NCBI GenBank assembly: GCA_029775855.1
Contig: JARVJZ010000002.1
Coordinates: forward strand, 191,224-255,223
Direction of reading: 5' to 3'
DNA: 64,000 nt
From: Nitrososphaeria archaeon
Lineage (GTDB): Archaea; Thermoproteota; Nitrososphaeria; Nitrososphaerales; JAAOZN01
The number at the start of each line of letters is the position of its first letter. Within the stretch, counting starts at the first letter, position 1. Below are positions 1 through 8,020 of the stretch, piece by piece. The notes beneath the pieces are model-generated. The model ran no database searches, had not been told where the DNA came from, and was given only the letters and a program-made list of their open reading frames with translations. The translations under genes were made by a program, and so were the position numbers.

Positions 1-109
1 CTTCTCCGAAGACATCGTCTCCAAGTTTTGCGTTTTTTATTGCCTCAAGCATTTCTTCTGTAGGTAGGGTTACTGTGTCGCTTCTTAGATCAATTATCTT
101 ATTTACCAA
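1..109 (-). CDS. ltaE: L-threonine aldolase, N-terminal fragment (cut by window edge)
   Basis: Only the first 36 codons are inside the window. Read leftward from a TTG at 109, the peptide contains [12 protein letters not shown] and GDDVFGED-like residues, which is the signature N-terminus of low-specificity L-threonine aldolase, a PLP enzyme that splits threonine or allo-threonine into glycine and acetaldehyde. No in-frame ATG is available before an upstream stop, so the TTG start follows from the sequence. It begins two bases after the TFB stop codon, so it is probably the third gene of a gar1-tfb-ltaE transcript. The identification rests on a short but very characteristic stretch. Confidence 0.85.
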   Translation of the reverse strand, partial: MVNKIIDLRSDTVTLPTEEMLEAIKNAKLGDDVFGE

Positions 110-111
110 AT

Positions 112-1053
112 TTAGTTTGCATCTCGATTGTTAACCGATCTTTGCGGTTTAAGCTTTTGTCTTATAACATAATTATCTAAAATTTCTTTGTATCTATGTC
201 TGACCGTTACCTCGGTGATATCGGCTGCAAGTGCTACTTCACGCTGAGGGAGGTTTTCGCTGTTTATGACAGAAGCAATATAGATGCAGGCTGCTGCTAA
301 GCCGTTTGGGGACTTACCGTCGTGTATGCTTATACTTTTTGTTGCTTTGAATATTTGTAGGGCGAGTCTCTCAGTCTTTGGGCTTAGCTTCATAATATTT
401 GCTAACCTAGCTATATGTTTTTCTACTGTAGGGAGAGGAAGATGATCCACCGAAGCTTCAGAAGCGATCATGCGGTAGTATTTGTTAAGCGCTTTCACCT
501 CTATTCCCGCTGCTTCAGAGACCTCTTTGGCGCTTCTTTCAACCTCGTGGATCTTGGCTGAGAGGTAGACTATTGCTGCTGTTACTTTAGAGACGGATCT
601 GCTTTTCACAATCCCTTTCTTTTGAAGCTGCCGATATATGCGTGAAGCGGTTTCGGCTACTACTGAGGGCATCTTCAGGCTGCTACATAGGTTGTTTATC
701 GTTGATAGAGCGTAGGCTAAACTCCTTTCAGCCGGTGAGGATGTTCTTAGACGCTTCTGCCATATCCTAAGCGCGTCGTATTTATTACCTACAGATTCGG
801 TTGAGTCTTGTGTGTAATCTATTTCACTGCCTATACCATAGTCATGGAGTGTTGGTGTAATGGGTGAGCCCACCCTTACTCTCTTCTCCTTATCTTCGAT
901 ATCGAAAGCCTTCCACTCCGGGCCTGGGTCGATGATGTGTTCGTCTAAAATATATCCACAGGCTTCGCAGAAGGCTTCGCCGCGCTCTGGGTCGCCTATT
1001 AACCTTCCACCACAAATTTTGCATATTAAAGATTCATCTATATCTTTATCCAC
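112..1053 (-). CDS. tfb: Transcription initiation factor IIB (TFB)
   Basis: General archaeal transcription factor that binds the TBP-TATA complex and BRE and recruits RNA polymerase. The 313-residue protein has the N-terminal zinc ribbon with cysteine pairs at 11/14 and 29/32, the B-reader/linker region, and two cyclin repeats (about 110-200 and 205-300). The length is normal for the family. Its start overlaps the end of the gar1 gene by 8 bases, a coupling seen in many archaea. No second TFB copy is seen in this window. Confidence 0.97.
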   Translation of the reverse strand: MDKDIDESLICKICGGRLIGDPERGEAFCEACGYILDEHIIDPGPEWKAFDIEDKEKRVRVGSPITPTLHDYGIGSEIDYTQDSTESVGNKYDALRIWQKRLRTSSPAERSLAYALSTINNLCSSLKMPSVVAETASRIYRQLQKKGIVKSRSVSKVTAAIVYLSAKIHEVERSAKEVSEAAGIEVKALNKYYRMIASEASVDHLPLPTVEKHIARLANIMKLSPKTERLALQIFKATKSISIHDGKSPNGLAAACIYIASVINSENLPQREVALAADITEVTVRHRYKEILDNYVIRQKLKPQRSVNNRDAN

Positions 1054-1294
1054 TTTTATCGCCCTCAGTAGAGGTGTATACTTCTTTCCCTTCGAGCTTC
1101 TTAACTCTATCGCTTAATGGAATACAAGATAGGTATGGTGCTTTAACTTGCCCAAAGACTTCAGCAACCTTAGCGACCTTTCTTCCGTTAGCGTCGATAA
1201 TTATAGCGCCTACCTTAATGTTTGAAGTGGTGGCTTTGACTATGAGTCTGCCGCTCTTTGCTAGGTGTAAAACTAGGCCTACTTTTTCAACCAA
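1046..1294 (-). CDS. gar1: H/ACA ribonucleoprotein protein Gar1
   Basis: An 82-residue beta-barrel RNP protein that works with Cbf5, Nop10 and L7Ae in RNA-guided pseudouridylation. Recognisable family features are the central GRKVAKVAEVFGQVKAPYLS-like strand-turn-strand and the position directly upstream of tfb, which is conserved gene order in archaea. ATG start at 1294; its 3' end overlaps the TFB start by 8 bases, so the two are co-transcribed. The length is typical of the short archaeal Gar1, which lacks the eukaryotic glycine-arginine tails. Confidence 0.9.
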   Translation of the reverse strand: MVEKVGLVLHLAKSGRLIVKATTSNIKVGAIIIDANGRKVAKVAEVFGQVKAPYLSCIPLSDRVKKLEGKEVYTSTEGDKSG

Positions 1295-1323
1295 AGTTCA
1301 AGCCTTGCCCGCAACATGTGATT

Positions 1324-2319
1324 CTACTTGTATTCGTAGAAGCCCCTCTTGGTCTTTCTACCGAGTCTACCGGCTGCAACCATCTTTCTAAGTATGTGGA
1401 TGGGTTTGGGCATCGTGTTCCCACCTTGCATACTCTTGATGCTCTGATCCATATGGTAGAGCACATCTATGCCTATCAAATCTGCTAATTCAAATGGCCC
1501 CATAGGCATGCCAGCGCCGCTCTTCATAGCTAGGTCGATATCCTTCATATCTGCAACACCTTCTTCATAGAGAGCAAAGGCTTCATTGAGCATAGCCATA
1601 AGCACACGGTTCACTAGGAATCCTGGTATGTCTTTTACCACTATAGGTTGCATCGTTGCTCTATGGTTCTTAATGGATTTGCAGAAGTTTATGACGGTGT
1701 CCACTGTAGTTTGACTTGTTTCTAACCCTGGAATTACTTCTATTAATGGCAGTAGAGTTGGCGGGTTAAAGAAGTGGATACCTATTACTTTGTCCGGTCT
1801 TTTTGTTGCCGCTGCTATTTCACTTATCATTATAGTTGAGGTGTTGGATGCTAATATAGTGTGGCTTGGGGCAACTTCGTCGAGCTTCTTGAAGATCTCC
1901 TTCTTAACATCGATCTCTTCAACGACCGATTCTATGATTAAGTCTACATCGTTGAAGTCTTCTAGGTTGAGGGTGGGGTGTATGCGTTGATAGATCTGAT
2001 TTATTGTTGACTCGTCGAGTTGCGGCTTTAGCTTATCTTTTATAATCGCTTTTTGTTCTTCTGTGAACTGGATTCCTAGTGTCTGCTCCGCTTTCTTGAT
2101 CTCTCGCTCCGCTCTGGTTTTATTGTATTCAAGTAGATCGTTCAGCGTCTTCTTTATGTCTGATAAAGCCCTTTGTTTTGATTCTTCTGTTCTATGCCGA
2201 GTCTTAACCTCATAGCCGTTAAAAGCCATAACCTCTGCTATCTGAGCACCCATTACACCAGCGCCAACAACACCAATCTTCTTAATATTTGAGGACAATC
2301 TACTCACCTTCTTAAGCAT
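1324..2319 (-). CDS. 3-hydroxyacyl-CoA dehydrogenase
   Basis: NAD-dependent oxidation of (S)-3-hydroxyacyl-CoA to 3-oxoacyl-CoA. The 331-residue protein has a Rossmann GAGVMG motif at 19-24, the SNTS substrate motif at 158-161 and the catalytic HFFNPP histidine at 182, followed by the helical C-terminal dimerisation domain. There is no fused enoyl-CoA hydratase domain, unlike many archaeal homologues. Residues about 60-110 are a lysine/glutamate-rich stretch longer than the usual linker between the first strands and the second half of the Rossmann fold. It lies 18 bases downstream of a thiolase, so the pair would make or cleave acetoacetyl-CoA-type intermediates in fatty-acid, amino-acid or butyrate-type metabolism. 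Confidence 0.92.
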   Translation of the reverse strand: MLKKVSRLSSNIKKIGVVGAGVMGAQIAEVMAFNGYEVKTRHRTEESKQRALSDIKKTLNDLLEYNKTRAEREIKKAEQTLGIQFTEEQKAIIKDKLKPQLDESTINQIYQRIHPTLNLEDFNDVDLIIESVVEEIDVKKEIFKKLDEVAPSHTILASNTSTIMISEIAAATKRPDKVIGIHFFNPPTLLPLIEVIPGLETSQTTVDTVINFCKSIKNHRATMQPIVVKDIPGFLVNRVLMAMLNEAFALYEEGVADMKDIDLAMKSGAGMPMGPFELADLIGIDVLYHMDQSIKSMQGGNTMPKPIHILRKMVAAGRLGRKTKRGFYEYK

Positions 2320-2337
2320 CTAGCTAGTAAAAGATGT

Positions 2338-3639
2338 TTACGGTCTCTCTATTACCATAGCCATTCCTTGACCGCCACCTATACACATAGTCACCAAACC
2401 TCGTCTAACACCTAGCTGCTTCATCTCATGAAGCAGTGTAACCACTTGCCTAGTTCCAGTAGCGCCGATCGGATGACCCAAGGCTATGCCACTTCCACGT
2501 GGATTGGTCTTCTCAAGATCGAATCCAAGTTCTCTAATGCAAGCTATAGCTTGTGCGGCGAATGCTTCATTCAACTCCACTATATCAAGATCCTTAACTT
2601 CGAGTCCAGCTTTGGCTAAAGCCTTTCTCACAGCTGGTATCGGGCCTAAGCCCATGTATGCTGGATCTACTCCTCCTGAAGCGTAGGATTTGACGACGCC
2701 TAAGATCTTTTGGCCTAGCTCTTCAGCCTTCTCTCTGCTCATCAGCACAACGGCTGCTGCGGCGTCGTTTATTCCAGATGAGTTGCCAGCTGTGACTGTG
2801 CCATCTTTCTTGAATACTGGGGGTAGTGCAGCCATCTTCTCTAAGCTTGTTTCCATGGGGCGTTCGTCTGTGTCGAATATTATTGGTGGACCTTTTCTTT
2901 GAGGTATTTCTACTGGGACGATTTCTTCTTTAAACAACCCTTCTTTTATCGCTGCTCTAGCTCTTTGGTGGCTTAGAAAGCCGATCTTATCCTGCTCCTC
3001 TCTCGTTATGCCATATTTTGCAACTATATTTTCTGCCGTATACCCCATGTGGTATCCGTAGAAGATTTCCCATAAACCGTCGTAGACCATAACATCTATG
3101 ATCTGACCGTAAGCATTCACATCCATCCTATACCCCCATCTAGCCTTAGGGAGGGCGTAGGGTGCGTTGCTCATGCTTTCGAATCCCCCAGCTACCACTA
3201 CTTCTGCTTCACCAGCTGCGATAGCTTGGGCTGCTAACGCGATGGACTTTAAGCCTGAACCGCAGACTTTATTCACGGTGAAAGCTGGTGTTTCTTTAGG
3301 TATTCCAGCGTAGATCATGGCTTGTCTAGCTGGATTCTGACCTTGGCACGCCTGTATTACATTCCCCATGATCACTTCATCTATTTGAATTGGTGTTGCG
3401 TCTTCGCTCCAGTTGTAATACTGTTTTTCAAGCTCTATTAACCCAACACCTTTAAAGACGCTTGGAGCTAAACCTTGAGTGCTTTCGCTTACTATAGGCT
3501 TAAGGTGAGCACGCTCTAAGGCGGTGTGTATAACTATAGCGCCGAGCTTGCTTAGGGGTACATCCTTTAAAGAACCGCCGAAGTTTCCTATAGCTGTCCT
3601 TGCAGCTCCGGTGATAACTACTTCAGTCAAACTATTCAC
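2338..3639 (-). CDS. Acetyl-CoA C-acetyltransferase (thiolase)
   Basis: Condenses two acetyl-CoA to acetoacetyl-CoA or cleaves 3-oxoacyl-CoA. The classic thiolase landmarks are present: nucleophilic Cys126 in VCGSGLKS, the NEAFAAQA motif, GHPIGATG, and the C-terminal CIGGGQGMA. The 433 residues exceed the roughly 390 of bacterial enzymes, mainly through an insert at about 46-86 between the first helix and the IDEVIMGNV strand. It is the first gene of a two-gene run with the hydroxyacyl-CoA dehydrogenase and is transcribed leftward from the 3640-3735 intergenic region, which it shares with the divergent D-aminoacylase gene. Confidence 0.95.
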   Translation of the reverse strand: MNSLTEVVITGAARTAIGNFGGSLKDVPLSKLGAIVIHTALERAHLKPIVSESTQGLAPSVFKGVGLIELEKQYYNWSEDATPIQIDEVIMGNVIQACQGQNPARQAMIYAGIPKETPAFTVNKVCGSGLKSIALAAQAIAAGEAEVVVAGGFESMSNAPYALPKARWGYRMDVNAYGQIIDVMVYDGLWEIFYGYHMGYTAENIVAKYGITREEQDKIGFLSHQRARAAIKEGLFKEEIVPVEIPQRKGPPIIFDTDERPMETSLEKMAALPPVFKKDGTVTAGNSSGINDAAAAVVLMSREKAEELGQKILGVVKSYASGGVDPAYMGLGPIPAVRKALAKAGLEVKDLDIVELNEAFAAQAIACIRELGFDLEKTNPRGSGIALGHPIGATGTRQVVTLLHEMKQLGVRRGLVTMCIGGGQGMAMVIERP

Positions 3640-3735
3640 CTAAGCTGGCTTTGATAGTTGTTGTATAAAAGCCAAACGGATGAACCTCTAAGCTTGGGGC
3701 AATCCTTAAATCTTTTGAACCATTATCAGGCATAG

Positions 3736-5331
3736 TTGTTTGATATAATTATAAAGAATGGAATTATAGTGGATGGCTCTGGTAATCCTTGGTTTAAATC
3801 CGATTTAGCGTTAAAGGGCGGGCGGATAGCATCTATAAGCAGAGCCTTCACAGAAAAGGCGGATAAGGTAATAGATGCGGATGGGCTTATAGTGGCGCCA
3901 GGCTTCATAGATATTCATTCGCATTCAGATTCTTGCTTGATATTTGACGGAAGCGCTCAGAGCAAGGTTAGGCAAGGTGTCACTACAGAAGTTGTTGGGA
4001 ATTGCGGTATGTCAGCAGCGCCGCTTTCAAAAGAGCAGAAAGATGAAATTAAAAGACAACCTTCTTTCCTCTTACCTCCTGGCTTGACCATTGATTTCTC
4101 TTGGAGCAGTATATCTGAATATTTGGAGACCTTGGAGAAGAAGGGTATAAGTGTGAATGTAGCAATACTCGCAGGACACAGCAACCTTAGAATCTGGTGC
4201 ATGGGGTATAGTGATGATAAACCAACTAGAAGCCAGATGCAAGAAATGAAAGATCTGCTGGAGCAGTCGATAAAAGAAGGAGCCTTCGGCTTCTCAACAG
4301 GGTTAGTCTACCCTCCGAGCGGATACGCCTCTACAGATGAATTAGTTGAGTTGGCTAAGAGTGCCGCTAAATGTGGAGGCATACATACTTCACATATTAG
4401 AAACGAGGGTGCAGCTGTGCTAGATGCTGTAAAAGAGATCATAGAGATCTCTAGGGCAAGCGGGGTGGCTGCAGAGATTTCACACATAAAGTCTCAGCCG
4501 CCAGAATTCTGGGGTCATGTTGCTGGTATACTTGGGTTAATAGAAGGAGCGAGAAGGTCTGGTCTTGATATAACTTGTGATGTATACCCGTATACAGCTG
4601 GAAGCACCTACCTCAGCGCAGTCGTTGTACCCCTTTGGGCTATGGAAGGTGGGGTTAAAATGTTGGTTGAGAGACTTAAAGACAGCACGCTTAAAGATAA
4701 GATAAAGGAGGACTCTCTTAGAAGACGCTACTACCGAAAAGAAGACTGTGACAGAATATACATATCAGCATCGACCGTGTTTAAAGAATATGAAGGCAGA
4801 AGCATAGGCGAATTGGCCAGAGTCGCTGGCGAAGACCCAATGGATTTTATGCTGAACCTCTTAGAAGAAGACCCTACAATCCATGTTGTTTTAGACTTCA
4901 TGGATGAAAACGAAGTTAAATACGCTATTAAGCATCCTTTAACGATGGTGGGCTCAGACGGCTACGCTCTAAACGCAGAAGGACCTTTAAGCGTCGGTAA
5001 GCCCCATCCAAGAAACTATGGCACATTCCCAAGGGTGCTGCGGAAATATGTTAGGGAGGAGGCGTTGATAAGGCTAGAAGAGGGCATAAGGAAGATGACC
5101 TCATACCCGGCGCAAAGGCTTGGGTTGCGGGATAGAGGTAAGATAGCGGTGGGCTTCTGGGCTGACTTGACAATATTCAACTTTGCGCGAGTCGAAGATA
5201 AAGCCACATACGCAAACCCGCATCAATACCCTAAAGGTATAGAGTATGTGTTGGTTAATGGTGTGCCTGTAATAGAAGAGGGTGAGCATACTGGCGCTAG
5301 AGCTGGAAAAGCGCTTAGACATAACCCCTAA
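3736..5331 (+). CDS. N-acyl-D-amino-acid deacylase (D-aminoacylase family)
   Basis: Amidohydrolase-superfamily metalloenzyme that removes the acyl group from N-acyl-D-amino acids. The 531 residues match the family. Metal-site motifs are visible: HSHSD near residue 60, the GNCG cysteine near 90, THIRNEG and SHIKSQ histidines in the middle, and VGSDG aspartate followed by KPHPRNYG in the C-terminal third. The start is TTG at 3736, since no in-frame ATG precedes the conserved FDIIIKNG strand. Dihydroorotase- and hydantoinase-like enzymes share the barrel, but the GNCGMSAAP and HPRNYGTFPR motifs favour D-aminoacylase. It has its own promoter region and is not in an obvious operon. Confidence 0.9.
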   Translation: MFDIIIKNGIIVDGSGNPWFKSDLALKGGRIASISRAFTEKADKVIDADGLIVAPGFIDIHSHSDSCLIFDGSAQSKVRQGVTTEVVGNCGMSAAPLSKEQKDEIKRQPSFLLPPGLTIDFSWSSISEYLETLEKKGISVNVAILAGHSNLRIWCMGYSDDKPTRSQMQEMKDLLEQSIKEGAFGFSTGLVYPPSGYASTDELVELAKSAAKCGGIHTSHIRNEGAAVLDAVKEIIEISRASGVAAEISHIKSQPPEFWGHVAGILGLIEGARRSGLDITCDVYPYTAGSTYLSAVVVPLWAMEGGVKMLVERLKDSTLKDKIKEDSLRRRYYRKEDCDRIYISASTVFKEYEGRSIGELARVAGEDPMDFMLNLLEEDPTIHVVLDFMDENEVKYAIKHPLTMVGSDGYALNAEGPLSVGKPHPRNYGTFPRVLRKYVREEALIRLEEGIRKMTSYPAQRLGLRDRGKIAVGFWADLTIFNFARVEDKATYANPHQYPKGIEYVLVNGVPVIEEGEHTGARAGKALRHNP

Positions 5332-5346
5332 AAAATAAAAGATGAA

Positions 5347-5358
5347 GGGCGAAAGCCC
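5347..5358. other. Short GNRA-type hairpin between convergent genes
   Basis: GGGC-GAAA-GCCC forms a four-pair stem with a GAAA tetraloop in the 40-base gap between the D-aminoacylase stop and the stop of the ribbon-helix-helix gene. It may help termination of one of the two converging transcripts, but there is no T-run directly after it on either side. Confidence 0.3.
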
Positions 5359-5371
5359 GTAAATCTATCAT

Positions 5372-5569
5372 CTATCTAAGACCTTTCTCTCTGCTCCAAA
5401 GAACCCATTGCTTTAAGGCTTCGTTCACGATTTGGCTGAACGAGGGTATCCTCTCACCTTTCTCATTAGCTTCTTTAACCCTGCTACGCCAAATTTCTTC
5501 AAGAATCTCCGCAACATCGCTGTCAACACTAAATGGACCGATTTTACTCTTAGTGGGGGGCGTGTCCAC
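5372..5569 (-). CDS. Small ribbon-helix-helix-like protein downstream of capsid gene
   Basis: A 65-residue protein starting at GTG. The predicted order is a short strand (GPFSVDSD, 11-18), a helix (about 19-37) and a second helix beginning with the SFSQIVNEAL turn (about 43-60), which resembles ribbon-helix-helix DNA-binding proteins. The motif IVNEALKQW is like the second helix of CopG-type repressors. It is the last gene of the leftward capsid cassette, 12 bases after the capsid stop codon. It could regulate the cassette or be a partner of another protein. No match to a specific family is claimed. Confidence 0.6.
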   Translation of the reverse strand: MDTPPTKSKIGPFSVDSDVAEILEEIWRSRVKEANEKGERIPSFSQIVNEALKQWVLWSREKGLR

Positions 5570-5581
5570 ACACCCCTTCGG

Positions 5582-6538
5582 TTAGGCTGAGGTTATCTTT
5601 CCGATGGCAAGTGGGTCTATGGTAGCGTAGTTCCATCTCGCAGTCGCCGGCACATGCACAAGATCATTTATAGGGTCATCAACTTCTTCAATGGTGTAGT
5701 CCCTACGCACAAAGAGAGCTCCAGCAAACCTTGTGGAGACCATAAGCGCTGTTCCTTGGGGAACAAGAGACGAGACTATGATCTTTAATCCTGGTAGGTA
5801 GGCTATTGGGTTGCCTGGTTTAAATTCTTGGGCTGAGAATGCGATAAGGTTCTGTATTGCTGTATCTTTTAGAAGATCGCTGTATTCGGAAGGGTTGACT
5901 GCTAGTACATCTGGTTCTCTGTCGTTCGCAGCCATTGTGCTCCACATAGATGCTATATCGTTGAATTTGAGTTGTCCGCTTGTCTGAGCATTGGCTTGGT
6001 TTTCGGCATCTTCAATAAGTTTTGTTATTATGTATTTGCTTTCGAATTTTGCTAGGGCTCTACCTAGTTCAGCCAGTTGTCTGTCTACTACATCCCACTC
6101 TGCGTCTTCTACCATATCTCTGCTTATAACAGCTCGACCTCCACTCTTCCTAGCGGTTATGGTGACAAAGCTGTATTGCTCTTCGGTTATAGGCAGCTCA
6201 CCAGATTCTGCGACCCAATCTACTGAAGCAGCTGCTGCTTTGGGTATCTTTATGCTAGGAGCATCTTTAGTCAAAACTACGCATAGCTGCCTTCCTATTA
6301 AGTTTGGTATAGCTGCATCCCAGACTTGCGCAAGCACGCTTGCTACTATTGCTGTGTCGCTTGAAAGGACGGTTTCGCTAAGTTTTAGCACACCTATCCT
6401 CTCTTTTAGGTCTCTTAACATTTCGGTGCATAGCCTTCCTCCTCTTACTATCGGTTTGTCTGCGCCTAAGGTTTCATTCAATCTATGTAAGGCTGGTGAT
6501 TCTATGTCTTTACCCTTCAACCAAGAAACCTTCTCCAA
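5582..6538 (-). CDS. HK97-fold major capsid protein
   Basis: A 318-residue shell protein of the HK97 type. Visible architecture: an N-terminal arm (1-90); an E-loop-like region (about 95-140) with the glutamate/proline-rich ESGELPITEE segment followed by KSGGRAVISRDMVED; a long spine helix of the P domain (about 145-178); and an A domain ending in the RWNYATIDPLAIGKIT strand typical of archaeal and bacterial tailed-virus capsid proteins. The neighbours support the call: a cement-like protein, a protease-scaffold and a portal lie immediately upstream in canonical head-gene order. The reading frame is intact, arguing for recent or continuing selection. An encapsulin is an alternative use of the fold, but a portal and protease would not then be expected. 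Confidence 0.85.
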   Translation of the reverse strand: MEKVSWLKGKDIESPALHRLNETLGADKPIVRGGRLCTEMLRDLKERIGVLKLSETVLSSDTAIVASVLAQVWDAAIPNLIGRQLCVVLTKDAPSIKIPKAAAASVDWVAESGELPITEEQYSFVTITARKSGGRAVISRDMVEDAEWDVVDRQLAELGRALAKFESKYIITKLIEDAENQANAQTSGQLKFNDIASMWSTMAANDREPDVLAVNPSEYSDLLKDTAIQNLIAFSAQEFKPGNPIAYLPGLKIIVSSLVPQGTALMVSTRFAGALFVRRDYTIEEVDDPINDLVHVPATARWNYATIDPLAIGKITSA

Positions 6539-6544
6539 CCACCT

Positions 6545-6988
6545 TCACCTCAGCAAGATGAGTATCTTGTCGCCTTCTTCTGCTGATTGTAAGGCTATGC
6601 CAGCGCGCTTAGCGTAGTAGATAGTGTATGTTGCTGTGCCTCCTTCATTTACTGCTTGATCCCCTAACGCTACTGCTTTCCCGTTGTTGTCAGAGCAGAC
6701 TGCTTGCCCAGCAACTATTGTGCCTCCAGCTTCAACCTTCACGATACCAGCTATAGCCACTGGCACCATGCTTCCTTCTTCTGCATCGCTAAGAGCGACA
6801 CCTATCACACCGTAGTCTACTGCTGTGGCTTGTCTTACTAGCGGTGGAGGGCCGTCTGCTGCTAGTTTAACAAAGAGGTTCTTTGATATAGGTGCTGCTG
6901 CTTTGAATATTGACGCAACGGCAGAGCCGCCGAAGTCGTGAACGATTCCGCTGCTGCCAAGCCATTTGTCTACCAACCATAAGTTCAC
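6545..6988 (-). CDS. Capsid cement / decoration-like protein (DUF2190-like)
   Basis: A 147-residue, alanine/glycine/valine-rich beta protein. The pattern VIGVALSDAEEGSMVPVAIAG...VEAGGTIVAGQAVCSDNNGKAVA resembles the DUF2190 family of capsid cement proteins, which trimerise and cap HK97-type shells. It sits six bases upstream of the capsid gene, the usual place for such a protein. The first 45 residues are not part of the recognisable beta core. Function is inferred from family resemblance and context. Confidence 0.65.
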   Translation of the reverse strand: MNLWLVDKWLGSSGIVHDFGGSAVASIFKAAAPISKNLFVKLAADGPPPLVRQATAVDYGVIGVALSDAEEGSMVPVAIAGIVKVEAGGTIVAGQAVCSDNNGKAVALGDQAVNEGGTATYTIYYAKRAGIALQSAEEGDKILILLR

Positions 6989-7018
6989 CTCGCAAACCTT
7001 CCCTCCTTACATACTTCA

Positions 7019-8020
7019 TCAGTCTCCGAGGAGGGTGCGGAGACTTGGTATGCCGGAGATTTGTTTGCTCTGTGCCTCCCTGGGTGAGGCTACTATGCCT
7101 TTCCCTTGATGCGCATTTGACTCATTACCTTCACTTAGTTTGCGTTCAAGTTTCTCTACACGCTTTAGAATGTCTTTAAGCTGCTGCTCCCAGCTTTCAG
7201 CCTCTTTTGCTTCTTGCAATCCAGCTACTCCGGTTTTGCTGGATTGTTTATTTTTCGTCTTAATTTCTTCTTGCTTTATCACCTCTTTGCTGCTTAACCC
7301 CCCAAGGTCTAGTCGGCCTTGGGTCTGGGTTGGCACACTTTCGTTTAGTCTTTCGAGTATTGCTACTGAAGTGTTTGGGTCTCCTGGTTGAGCGTCTTTT
7401 GTTAGTAGTAGTATTCCTTCGAAGATTAAGCCTCTTGGTTTTAGTAGGTTGTCTTGGTTTTCGGTATATAGGTAGCTTGCTTCTATGCTTGCGTGTTGGA
7501 TTTCTCCTTTTTTGACTAGATTGTAGGTTTCTTCGTTTACTGAGGCTATGCATTCTACTCTTTCATCTTCGTATTCCGCCCATTCAACTGAGCCTACATG
7601 AATCTTGGATGCAGTGTCGTGCGATGAGCCATACCAAACGGGTTTACCTATCAGAGTTCTTGCAGCCTTGATAAGCTCCTCTTCCAAGTAGAAGTTTTTG
7701 TTGAGGGTTGTGCCGGCGTTTAGGGCGACTATCTTTATGTAGCTTTGATTGTCTATGTGCTCTAAGGATTGAAGCCAGCTGAATGATTCCTTGAGGAAAC
7801 CTCTTAGGCTGCGTTTATGCCGCTCTTTGACCCATGCTTCCGCTTCACTGATGAGCCAGCCTTTACTTAAATCAAATAAGTATGATGATAATTTTAGCTT
7901 GCCTGAGCTTCCATCTATATATGCTAGTGCTTTGACACCTAGTTTACTGTCTACATCAAGAATCTTGTTGGCTGCAGTAGATCTAGCATCGACATCAACC
8001 CTAAGATAACCTTCGCTCAT
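7019..8020 (-). CDS. Prohead maturation protease with C-terminal scaffold segment
   Basis: 333 residues. The central part (about 115-225) looks like a prohead serine protease: IGKPVWYGSSHD with candidate catalytic His134, and GEIQHASIEAS with candidate Ser178, followed by the LLTKDAQPGDPNTSVAI strand common before the cleavage region. The N-terminal 1-110 contains a beta-rich extension and a helix. The C-terminal 235-333 is low-complexity, charged and has a coiled coil (about 265-300), as expected for a fused scaffolding domain. Its start overlaps the portal stop by four bases. The order portal, protease-scaffold, cement, capsid is that of tailed-virus head modules. The catalytic assignment is by pattern, not by alignment. 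Confidence 0.7.
   Translation of the reverse strand: MSEGYLRVDVDARSTAANKILDVDSKLGVKALAYIDGSSGKLKLSSYLFDLSKGWLISEAEAWVKERHKRSLRGFLKESFSWLQSLEHIDNQSYIKIVALNAGTTLNKNFYLEEELIKAARTLIGKPVWYGSSHDTASKIHVGSVEWAEYEDERVECIASVNEETYNLVKKGEIQHASIEASYLYTENQDNLLKPRGLIFEGILLLTKDAQPGDPNTSVAILERLNESVPTQTQGRLDLGGLSSKEVIKQEEIKTKNKQSSKTGVAGLQEAKEAESWEQQLKDILKRVEKLERKLSEGNESNAHQGKGIVASPREAQSKQISGIPSLRTLLGD

Noticed and set aside
5582..6538. Encapsulin nanocompartment
   Set aside because: The fold is shared, but the presence of portal, protease-scaffold and cement genes fits a viral head module better, and no cargo gene with a targeting peptide was recognised.
5991..6617. 208-aa open frame on the plus strand opposite the capsid gene
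   Set aside because: It is an antisense shadow of the capsid/cement genes: serine/leucine-rich with no motif, and the minus-strand proteins are clearly real.
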